Positions 11,666 to 22,103 of a DNA stretch of 64,000 nt are shown piece after piece. The notes below the pieces were generated by a model. It did not search any database, was not told the origin of the DNA, and saw nothing but the letters and a program-made list of their open reading frames with translations. Both the position numbers and the translations under genes were made by a program. Origin of the DNA: Straminergon stramineum (Eukaryota; Streptophyta; Bryopsida; Hypnales; Calliergonaceae); the NCBI GenBank assembly GCA_963920665.1, contig OY987263.1, positions 42,691,218 to 42,755,217 on the forward strand, given 5' to 3'. Positions within the stretch are counted from its first letter, which is position 1, and every line of letters begins with the position of its first letter.

Positions 11666-11916
11666 AAATATTTTTTGGCATTCAATCTCAAACTAAGGAG
11701 GCGATAGTTGAAACTAGAATTCAAAGGCAAGGGGATCCTAGGCGGCCCGAAGCCTGGACCTCGCCCACAGTAGCAAGGTGACCCGCATTATATCACTGTA
11801 AGTGGGACATAGAGACACGGCCCAGCGAGGGGACCGTGAGGCCACACCTCCACCACGGCCCCTGTGTCCGCGCACCGTGAGCCCACAGCGGCGTCCAAAT
11901 TTTTTGAGAATCCATA

Positions 11917-12017
11917 GGGTCCTATTTTTTGGGGGTGGAGTTGGCACCTGCCAGGGTCAAGTCGGATTCGACTGATCCTCTGGGCGTGTCTACTCCACCC
12001 CCAAAAAATGGGACCCC
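11917..12017. repeat. Palindrome at the junction of tandem units 2 and 3
   Basis: Equivalent to 11565-11665, with centre GTCGGATTCGACTGA and the same GGGTCC...GGACCC ends. A half-palindrome (right arm only) opens unit 1 at about 11255-11313, showing that the array was built from palindrome-bounded units. Confidence 0.85.
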
Positions 12018-12276
12018 AAATATTTTTTGGCATTCAATCTCAAACTAAGGAGGCGATAGTTGAAACTAGAATTCAAAGGTAAGGGGATCCCTGGGCGGCC
12101 CAAAGCTTGGACCTCACCCACAATGGCAGGTGACCCACATTATATCACTGTAAGTAGGACACAGAGACACGGCCCAGCGAGGGGACCGCGAGGCCACACC
12201 TCCGCCACGGCCCCTGTGTCTGCGCACTATGAGCCCACAGTGGCGTCCAAATTTTTTGAGAATCCACAAGGTCCTA

Positions 12277-13412
12277 TGCATTTTCAGAATTCTAGAGCAA
12301 AGGCTTCAATGTCAATTTTGTGCTGTGGGAATGGGCATGAAGTTTGAACCTTGTGGTAGCCGTCGAGCTTGCGTGGCTGCAACATTGGTGTCCCTTCGAG
12401 GTCCCTTGTGTCATCTTTCACGTGGCTTCGTGTTGTTCGCTTCGCAAACGCACTCTCCTCCCTTTGCGCTTGTGTCATGGTGGACGCCGTGTGAGAATTT
12501 GGCAACAACACACACACTCTTTGAAATTTGAGATCGGGTTTTCAAGTGGGGAGGTCGGCCGCGCCCAGGACGTGGGGCTCAGCGATTTGGAAGGGGATGG
12601 ACTGTGTGAATCGGGGAGGAGCCCGACGGGGTGGGGACCCCCAAATTCGGAGCAGGAGGATTAGGCAAGCGGCCCAGGCCACAGCCGACTTCGACACACC
12701 TCATCTCGGGGAGAGGAAACTGCAAAAGGTAGGGAATGTGGGAGGGTCAAGCGATGCTCTCTCTATTTTGGGGTTTCATGATCTTTCCACCAACCCCCTC
12801 ACTCAATTTACAAAGTGCATGCACTTCTCAAACTGTCGACCTCTTCGAGAACGTGATTGACGAAATGCGGCCATGCAAAACTGATGCCATGCACGCGGTG
12901 GTCGCGACTACGCAGGGACCCGCGGGGCTTTACCTCGGCTTCGCCGTGCTTAGACTAGAGAATGGACGACATTTTTAATCTGCGTATCTCATGCTTATCA
13001 GAGGTCTATAATTTTTCTGTCTTCGTAAATTCTACAAAATAATTCGACCTATCGATTGGAAGTCGTTAATTACACGGCCCTTGGATTTTAATTTTCTTTA
13101 TGCAGAATTTCACAAACGAGGGGCATGATTCGTAACCGTAAAAACGGCTCGTTACTTCTATATAGTCAGAGCCTACATTTCTTCCCAAAAGACTTCCTCT
13201 TGTGACAAAGACTAATCAGTCGTTTCTCTCTAAGGATCCATGGTTCCCCCTAGACTGTGATCTAAGGGTAATTGAGTATCCTACGGGATCGTATTTTTTT
13301 TAATTGTTCTATTTCACAAACATATTAGACGCACTAATTTCTGGAATCATAAACCTCCTTTGCACAAGAGAAAAAAGGAGTATGTCACTTGGGACTAGAA
13401 GAATAAAAAAGC
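12277..13412. other. GC-richer spacer without a supported gene
   Basis: Several 60-110 codon open stretches overlap in different frames between 12284 and 12978. None shows a known motif, splice logic or conservation elsewhere in the window. Composition is clearly more GC-rich than the flanking DNA. Treated as non-genic. Confidence 0.4.
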
Positions 13413-13775
13413 TTAAATGGAATTAATATTCACAGTGGCCCTAGAGTTGTCTTCTTCATGCTTCCGATTGACACTTGATTCCTCCAACATGGACTGACTT
13501 CCACCACCATTTTTTGGTACAGGGCCATCCTCTCCACTACTTCCTCCACCAGCAAAGCGAAGGGACTTCCTCAGCTCTCCAGGTGTAGACTAAGAAGTCC
13601 TAGACACTACCTTCTTTTTGTTCATCTTGGACTTCTTCAAAGCCTTGGAGGAGGAGAAAAAACAACTATGACGCCTCTTTCTACTCCTCACGGCAATAGG
13701 CACAAGTTCAGCTCCTCGAGATTCTCCAAGCATAAGGTGAAAGAACTCTACATGAAACCTCCCTCTCCTCCCCAC
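13413..13775 (-). pseudogene. Accessory ORF fragment left of MULE-like copy 2
   Basis: Counterpart of 4961-5248. It shares FSSSKALKKSK and STPGELRKSLRF, followed by a Gly/Ser/Glu-rich tail ending at a TAA at 13413-13415. It carries one internal TAG where copy 1 has GAG, so it is broken. It is divergent to the transposase at 14356. Confidence 0.5.
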
Positions 13776-16515
13776 AACCTATAAGATGGACACCAAATAA
13801 AATGGACATGGCGAAGTTGAGACTCAAATCGCATGCTCTAGTTTCAGAACTTTGGCCCAGATGTACGACATGGATTTGATGAATTCCCATGTGCTCGTCG
13901 GGCCGTCAAGTGGATTAATTCCACCTCATGGCAGAAATTTGAATGTGCCGCTTAGAGGCAATTATAGAAGTTGGGGATTTCGAGATTAGCCGACACAATT
14001 ATTTTTGCTCCTTTTCCAATGCATCGGTGACAAATCTAGTGCCTCCAATTAATGAACAACAAGAAATAAATGATGAGGCCGTTTCAGTTTCCCCGAGGTC
14101 TCGGACATGCAATAAATGAATACTTGGATGGCGGTGCATAATGGGTAGCTACCTCTGGCAGTGGATTTTATCACTCAAATAGCATGATTAATTATCATAC
14201 CTACCCTAATTAACATATTGCTCACCCAAATTTAAATTCCAAAATGAAAGGCTACTACATAAGGGCATAAGGCCATCTGAATTTGGATGCCTTCACTAAT
14301 ACCAAAGTTCCATTGCCTCTCAATGTCCCTCAGCTCCTACTTGTGTTCCACGAGGATGGCTTGTATTAGAGTGAATGGTCAAGATGCTTCGCTTGTGTTT
14401 CCCGTAGACGATGGACAATTAGCCAAGGTCATGAGTCACCTCCTATACGTATGCTTCAAATTTGTAGAGTCCTCCATCTACATTGAAGAGGAAAAGTTGT
14501 CCTAGTCAGGTGAATTGGTGCAATCCATTTCGGTTGTCAAGAGTCTAGATGGAGATAGCCATTGCTAGTACCTAGCCCCAGGGAACTACAAGGCTTATGG
14601 ACTTCCACTTTCCATGCTAGGGGTTTCAACAGAAATTTGGAGTCGACAGTCGGATAACTCCACAGTCGACATGCCATATGTTGCGCGCACGGTGTCACCG
14701 AGACCGACCCGTCAGGGCTTCCCAATTCTCCCTGAGAGTACAATTCTGCGGTCAGTGAAGGTAGAGAAACTAGAATCCATCATAGAATTGTCGAGTGAAT
14801 CGGAAGGGGAGTCACCTAATGTGATGCTTGAAAAGCAATAACGCCCAATCCCTCTTGAGTCGAGGTAAAAAGCTTCTACGCACTCAGAACCAAACACCCC
14901 CTCCAATAGTCCAACCCCATCTCTATTGTCATGTCCTCCGGTGCACCCATCACCTACTCAACAGGTCAGTATAATGGAGTGCTTGAAGAGACTAGTGAAT
15001 GTGTGGCATTCACGGAATGAACTATCCAATATGGATGTCAACGCCGTCAAGCATCACCGTGTGTAGTACCTGCCAACTGATTTCAACGGGGAGGTCATCT
15101 TCGAATTGCCCCTGTGTCAATCTACATCCTCCTCCTCAGCGGCTAAGAACCTCGAGGGAATGGACAAGCGGTACGACAGACACCCGTGGTGTAAGCTGAT
15201 GACCATGAACATTCACAATTCTGACAACCTCAAGTTCCGTAAGTCATACTGCGTCGAACACCTTGCTTGTCAAAATCCTGAATGCGATTATGTAAAAAGG
15301 GCTTCCAAAATGAACGAAACGGAGTGGACCGGTTACATGATTTGCCCTTTTGGTAAAGGGGGGACTCCTCCCAAAGATTGTACTCTAGTATGCAAAGTTT
15401 GCAAGAGCCCCCCTCTATGCTTGAATACATGTGATGCTAGAATATACTACGTATATTGCGATAATGAAAAAATGATTAGGGCCGCTATACACTTCGGAGA
15501 TCATACGCACCCTGTAGCGAAGGGTGTGTATAGAGACTCCGTAGAGAAAATCTCGGGACTCATTGCACAGCAGGTGGCCAAAACGCTCACGGCCACCAAC
15601 TCTACAATTGCACTCTTCGCCAGCAAAGAGTTCCTCACGAACTACTTGTTTCACAATGGAGAGGGGGAGAAAGAGATGTTGAAGGGAGAGGAACTAGAGG
15701 AAGTGATGGATCGATTCCAATATCTTAGCAATCCGAACATTAGGAATGTCATTTCATCGTTTTGCTCCAACAACAAAAGAGGGGTCATCGACAACATCAT
15801 GGCAATGAAAAAAGAGTCAAAGTTCGAGTTCATACATGACAATGTCTTCCCAGGACAGGGAAGGGAGAAGGTCTACCTCTTCAAAATGCTCACAAAAGGA
15901 CCCGAAAGTGGAGTGGACCTTGTCAAACGAATGCAACCAGGAGGGGATTTACAAAATACATGGATAATGTTTGACCACGTCAGACGCGTCAACGAGTGGA
16001 GTACCATGGCATGCCACATGTACGATGCGGAGTACAAAAAAGTTATGACCGTGGCCACCTATGATATGTAATTGGAGAACACGGAGATCCAAGTCCAATT
16101 TTGGAGATCTCTAAACACAATCATGGCAAGACATGGAGTGGAACACACCAACTTCAAAGGATTCATGGCAGATAGTGCGATGGCCAATTGGAATGTGGCA
16201 TGGATTGTCTACGGAAGTGGGTCACCCGATGAGAAAATGGAGAATCGCGAGAGGACGTGCTTGCTGCATTGGAGTAGTTCGCTCCACAAGCATACCCAGA
16301 AGCACATCAAAGAAGCATTCCAACAACAACACATTACCCTTTGCAAACAATACAAAGAATCCAAGACTGTCGAAGAAGCAGAGACACGATACCTTGCAAT
16401 TCGATCCTGGTGGTTGTCGTCAAGTGCTGCAAGTGAAGAAGATCTTCATCACTTGGACCATTGGCTAGCCTTCTGGCATTTCCGATACCTACAGTGGGGA
16501 GGCTTCATGACTATG

Positions 16516-17032
16516 GTAAGTGACTTCCTAAGTTGATTTTGAAGTATCCATCCTCCTCTATCTAAAGCGGTTGTTGAAAAATAGAGGTGTACCCTCCAAA
16601 CTTAGAGGCATGTATGTGGAGACTTTGATTGAGAATATTCCAGTAGGAATTACTTTTAACTTCTACGAATTCAGTGATGAGCATGTGACGGGGGACCCAA
16701 ATGGGGGGTCAAGGATAGGGCACCTAGACCTTAGTCGGATCCGACTGAAGGTTCTGGGCTCAAATATGTTACTCTTTTGGGGAAGACTCCCACTCAAGAA
16801 GGAGCTCCTAGACCCCCTCCTAAGAATCTCATGTCAGTCTTTTTCCTCAAAAGTAGACATCTTCTATAGTGATCATTTGTAAAAAAAATAATCTCTTTTG
16901 TATTTTTACATTAATGAATGTCTTCGTCTATAAGCAAATGAAGTTCATACACTTGGAATGAGTCCGGCTATTAACCCTCAAAAATGAAATTGGATGTCCT
17001 CACTCCTGTGTTATGGATGGATGGATTTGTAG
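16516..17032 (+). other. Intron of MULE-like copy 2
   Basis: The donor is ATG|GTAAGT and the acceptor TTTGTAG|AAATTG; phase 0, same codons as copy 1. It contains a degraded palindrome. Confidence 0.8.
16690..16812. repeat. Degraded palindrome, centre AGTCGGATCCGACTGA, right arm interrupted
   Basis: The left arm includes GGGGGGTCAAGGATAGGG and the centre is at 16733-16748. The matching right arm is split, with TCCTAGACCCCC only reached near 16805 after about 50 extra bases. It occupies nearly the same intron offset as 8417-8490 in copy 1. Confidence 0.7.
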
Positions 17033-18589
17033 AAATTGAGTTTGGAAGAGATGACCGACCTACCTTTCTGCAATTTGTCCGAAACAGTTCACAACAAATG
17101 GCTTCAAATGTCAGGAAAGCGAGGAAACAACCTCTTCGACGCAACTTGCGATGACAACATTTGTGCATGGATGCAAATGACCAACTATCGGGCATACTTG
17201 AGAGGACATGCATCTGGATCAGGGCCGTCCAATGGGAAGTTCAAACTCAGAGCTACGAGACGTAGTGGATGTCCCAAGAAAATCGCAGAAGTATTGAACA
17301 CATTGCCTGGAGCAGAGGGAGTGGGAACAAGAATACCACACTTGGAAGGAGAGGAAATCTTTTGGAGCACGAAGAGGAAGTTGGACATACCCATCAGTGA
17401 TGCCGGAGATTCACATAGACCGGACAAAGTGAACTTCTCTCAACCGCGTGTGAGAACCAGGTCTATAACGGCTTCTCTTTAATCTTTGGAGGGCGCAAGT
17501 GAACAACCTCAAACCCAAAACCCTAAACATGTCACTACGGCATTTGAAAGTGACTGTGACACCTCCAAGTGGCACATTGCTAGGATCAGCCACAAGTCCA
17601 ATGCAAAATGCCACGCTCAACAACGATCCACCAACATCAGGTGCGCCTCCAAAATCGCAAGGGGAAGGAAGGGAACACCAACTCCAACCTATCGAGGCAG
17701 GAAAGAAGATTATGGGAGCAAGCGAGAGGTGGTGGTTGACTTCTGGTTCTGTTGGGATGACATTGAACGATGTGTAAAGGGTACGAAAAGAAAGTGGGTC
17801 ATTGACTAGCCTGAGGTACCAAAGGTGTGGCCTGTTCTCAATGGGACCAACCTCAATAGGGAGGAGACTCTGCTGCTGCAACATGCAGGCTTCCACCTTC
17901 AGGAAAGGCCGACATTGTCCCCACGGCGACTCTTCACCATGTCGAAAGCTTTCCAAACTGTCTCCTACGACCAACCAACGCCCAAGAACCCGGATGCATA
18001 TCCAACGGTTAGGAACAACTGAACCATTCGGAAGATAGCCAATGCACCAATTATGGAACAATGGAACAAGTGGGAAAGTGCAGCAAATGTTAGAGGACAA
18101 ATAGTGGGAGTCACCTTGCTCCCCTTTCCAGGCCTTGGTGCAATCGTGGCGCTTGAGACAGGGACAGACACTAACAAAAACATCTATCGAATTACAGTGG
18201 GTATGTTCCCCACTTACACATGCCCAGACTTTGTGAATATGGTTGTTTCAGCTATTGGAGGTCAACGGCAATACGTGAATTGCAAACACCTATACTACTT
18301 GTATAGGTACTTTTGCAAGATGGACATCCATGAAGACAAATTCATTCATGCACCTAGTTATAGCTTCAATGAACTGAAGGTACTCCTAGTTCGAGCAGGA
18401 ATCATTATAGTTCCGGAATAGGCATGGCTACATTTATCCGCATACTTCAATTACATAGTATTCATTCACATATATTGCGATTGAAATGATTTGTAGTGTA
18501 CAGAGGAAAAATGTTAATGCATTCATGAAATATAGAAGCATGTTTCATAAGTGAAGTGCTTTGTTTCCTATTCATGGAAATGACTATAT

Positions 18590-18790
18590 TTCCAAGTATT
18601 TTTCGTACTTTCAAAACATCTTCATAGTCTTTTTACTTCCAATGTGTTCCCATTCATTTTCCCATTTTTTTATTTTCTATCCCCAGGGTTTTTTCCCCAT
18701 TTTTTTACTTTTCCCCATTTTCTCCCTTTCCTCATTCTTTGGATTCCCTGGGTTTTTTTCTTTTCACATTTCGTTTATCTTCTCCATTCC
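18590..18790 (+). repeat. Polypyrimidine tract downstream of MULE-like copy 2
   Basis: T/C-rich runs equivalent to 10380-10690, marking the right part of the duplicated transposon unit. The frames through it are not coding. Confidence 0.7.
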
Positions 18791-18799
18791 CTACAATTT

Positions 18800-20221
18800 G
18801 GAGGAGGATGTCAACATTTTGGCAGTTCTTACAAATATGAAGAGAAATGAGTTTTATAATTGTAAATTATGTAAACCACCAAAACTTAACATTCGAGTCA
18901 AATGCTGATCCTAAATCCACCATGGCTTCTACTCATCATCTCACCCAAACCTTGAAGTTTTGTACTCAGCCTACACAAAGTCACATGAAGAATCCCAATT
19001 ATTCTAGGATATTCAGACACCAAATCCTATGTATTTAAATTAGGTAGTGACCACAACACCACTAAGTTGTGTCCAAATGGCATCTATCTATAATACTAAA
19101 ACCATCTAGCATATTTCCCACTGTAATCATTGAACTAAGTGCTGCAACTTCCCAATCAAATTTGACAATCTTTTCCCATAGTAATAAGCAATTTCAAAAG
19201 AATAAAAAAGAACTCATTCCAGAGTCCATGGTTTTAGGGGACACGGTCATAGGTCACAATTTTTACTAAAAATAGGAAATTTTTGTCCATTTTGGGAGAA
19301 AAAATGAACAAAAAAATTTGGGGGCAATTTTTTGCTCCAAAAAAGTTTTGGGGGCTCTAGGCTCACATACTCCACGCTCACAAGCTCATGGCTCCAAGCT
19401 CACACACTAGCGTCGTTGGATGTGAAGAATGAATCAAGTCAACTAGGAATGGATTTCAACTCTTCATGCCTTGCATATTAGACAACTTGATAGAAAAATA
19501 CGGATTTGATATTTGTATTCTAAATTAGCAAATAGGCAAATAATATAATACTACTTAGACGGGAGAGCATAAAAGGGATTTAATTAATAAATAATTGTCT
19601 CTAAAATTTTATTGTATTTCAAAATACGTATATCTTCATGCATTTGATTGCATCGATAGTGCATGCATCTCCTATGAAAAATTGACACAAATTTGAAGAT
19701 TTGACCTAAGGATTTGACATGAGCCAAAGCATACTATATAGGACTGGATCGCATACATGGTGTCTATTATATTTGGCATTGGGATTGGACTGCTACAAAT
19801 TGACTATGAGTGTGGTTTCTTTTATTAAATTTTTAGATTAAACCGTAAATCAAAGTAGATAAGTATCCAAAATACCAAACAAGTGACTTTAGCCACATTA
19901 CAACAAACTTATTGACCTTTCCTTGAGGATTACCACCTTGTACTAGTTGTCTTGTGGTTTTGTTGAGTAGACAAAATTTACATTATAAGATTCATGATGA
20001 ACAATTGATTTCATTAGAAAAATAACTTCTTTACCTTCCAATTTCAACATATTTCAATGAAGTGAGTCTTTCATTTTGCCATAAAGAATGTGAATTGATG
20101 GTAGATGGTGATTGGACTAATTTAGATATTTCCTTCATTTTCGACAACTTGGTCATCTAATTTTTGCTAAATTTGACAATTTCTCTTCTTCATTATTATT
20201 TTTTTACATTCTTCAAAATAA
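18800..20221. other. AT-rich spacer, nothing assigned
   Basis: No open stretch with a recognisable motif. Similarity between the two transposon copies ends near 18870. Confidence 0.5.
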
Positions 20222-20400
20222 TTAACCCTTGAAGGACGGACTAGGGACCATGGAAATCATTCATTTTGATACTGTGAAAGTCATCGGTTTACAAAATTCC
20301 AAAAACAATCATTGGAAGTCAAACTATTGTAGAAGATCTTCCCTTTCCATACAAAATTTCGAGGATGAATAGTTGCACTTCTGTCCCACACAGAAAGATA
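20222..20400. repeat. Fragment of the TTAACCC-ended dispersed repeat
   Basis: Begins TTAACCCTTGAAGGAC, matching the inverted end of the element at 56897-57674. At ~20310-20400 it contains the ATTGGAAGTCAAACTA and GATCTTCCCTTTCC segment also present at 57205-57250 (plus) and about 49530-49600 (minus). No right end was found. Confidence 0.6.
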
Positions 20401-22103
20401 CTTTGTCATCCATCGTCCGTGTCGACTTTTTGGGTCAATTTCCGCTGATCCTGCCCTACAGGTACGGTACCGATCCTCGCAGGCTTGCCTGGGGCCTTGC
20501 AACCAAAGCTTCGTGCTGGTGGTGCTCTCGCTGGCCATTCTCCCATTTTCCCTTGCTGGGGATGTTCACGTCCGCTTGCGCAGATCCGTTGCTCGTCGTG
20601 GCCTTTGGGTGCCGCTTGGAGTGACTCTTGAATGTCGTCAGCAGAGAATCGGAGTCGCAAGTGCCGTAGCGGACATCTCCTTCACGGCGGAGTGTGCGGG
20701 AGAAGTGGAGCGAGCAGGAGGACTAGCCGAGGAGGAGCTTTCCTTGAGAGTCGAGGGCTTTCGCAGAGTCCCGCAGTGCAGCGCCGCCTTAGCAGTTGTC
20801 GAGAAAGAAACCGCTCCGACGATCGGCAGTCAGTCGGTGGGGAAGCCGCTTCTCTCATGCGTGGAGCCTCCAAACCCTCGTCCACCGCCACCAACTGAGT
20901 GTGTTCATTCCGAGCGGCCAAGGGCTTCCCGACTGTCCCAGAATGCTCACGAGGGCGTGGTTGGTGACAGTACGTTGTTGGTGCGACGCTGTCGGTAGCG
21001 CTCACGGAGCCGCTGCACCAGGTTGAGACTGATGCTCTTTTGTGGTTCTCGATTTTTGACCCATTTTTTTACTGTAAAATGGAGAGCGTCGCGCTGTGTT
21101 TTGTTCTGCGGATTTCGTCTTAACGGTTCCGTTTTGGGTCGTTTTTGGGTGAGTTTTTCTTTCGCTTTGTTTCTACCGACAACCGTGATCTTCCGGAGCC
21201 TTCGCTCCTTGGTTTTCTTGTGGATGATTTCGACATTGTTTCGGCTTTCTTGTGTGGCTTGTACTTGTTTGTTGATGTTCTGACCTACCGTCGATGGTGA
21301 AGGGTACTGGAAGAGCTGTTGCTCGGAAGCCATCGGTACTGCTTCTGAACTCTGTTACCAGAATTAGGAGTCTTGCTTTGGTGTCTGGGGCAAATTCTAT
21401 ATCGCGGGAAATATCTCGTAATTCGCGCAAGATGTCTATTAACTCGCACGATGGGTTTCACATGACTGTTTCGAACTCGTCTGTAGCTTCACTAGTATCT
21501 GTCAGTAGCTTGGACGACGAATCCATCGTTTCAGCCACGTCAGGCTGCAGGTGCATCTCGGAATCCACTGTATCGATTTTCTCAGAATCGTTTTTTGAAT
21601 CTTGGAAAGTCGACTTTGAACACCGAATGCTGCAGATGGAATTCTCAATTAGGGCATTGAAATTTTCATGTTCATCTTCACTTGCAATGACCTGATTGGC
21701 TCAATTCCGATGCAGTTCAAGCCTCGATTTCAGTTTGTGTTCTGAATTCAGCATTTGTTCTAGTTCCGCGAGCTGGAAAATTTATGACTTTCATTAGAAT
21801 TCGACGAATCAAGTAATTGCACGTCACTCAATCCGGACCAAATTGAATTTTAAGAAGGTTTGAAATCCCGTATGGCGGTCCATGATTGTTCCTTTCGGTC
21901 AGGTCATTGGTGTCAATGCTCCTGCGCTTGGAGCCCATCCCATAGTGCCATCAACCGAGTTCTCACGGTACGCCGTTTATGCAACTCGGAATCCGAGTTC
22001 CCACTTTCCCTATGGTCGAGAGTATGGAGTTGGAATGGAACGGGTGTGTATGCTTCGTTCACAAGGTGGGACAGAAAGGATTGAGCCTGACAATTTGGAT
22101 TGA
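20401..22103. other. GC-richer segment with unassigned open frames
   Basis: Open frames at 20513-20998 (plus), 20947-21333 (minus, basic, Lys/Arg-rich) and 21294-21695 (plus, Ser-rich) overlap. No domain is recognised and no choice of strand is supported. The composition resembles that of gene 5' regions, so an unrecognised first exon, UTR or pseudogene is possible. It lies ~4-5 kb upstream of the TIR-NB-LRR gene, whose first exon is missing from view, but no splice link was established. Confidence 0.3.

Larger units (their letters stand above)
11255..12276. repeat. 352-bp tandem repeat, three units
   Basis: The landmark CTACTCCACCCCC occurs at 11286, 11638 and 11990, exactly 352 bp apart each time. 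Units contain GGCGATAGTTGAAACTAG, a GC-rich middle (GACACGGCCCAGCGA) and GTCCAAATTTTTTGAGAATC. The third unit ends near 12276, where similarity stops. Short open frames on both strands repeat with the unit and are not taken as genes. Confidence 0.95.
14356..18421 (+). pseudogene. MULE-like transposase gene, copy 2 (broken)
   Basis: Exon 1 is 14356-16515 (720 codons) and exon 2 17033-18421 (463 codons with stop); the intron is 516-517 bp. Domains match copy 1 in order: the Cys/His zinc-finger-like region (WCKL, RKSYC, ACQNPECDY, CKVC, AAIHFGDHTHP), the DDE-like region (DSAMANWN, CLLHW, and the intact HHLDHWLAFWHFRYLQWGGF lost in copy 1), and the SWIM-type CTCPDF/CKH in its TYTCPDF form, where the first Cys of CxC is replaced by Tyr. 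In-frame stops: TAG 14503, TAG 14566, TAA 14839, TAA 14866, TAG 15064, TAA 16069, TAA 17480, TAG 17807, TGA 18020. The reading frame itself is otherwise intact, so decay is by point mutation. Direct orientation to copy 1, ~8.3 kb away. Confidence 0.75.

Noticed and set aside
11356..12347. Repeated 69-95 codon frames on both strands
   Set aside because: They recur with the 352-bp tandem unit and differ by frame-breaking changes; no domain.
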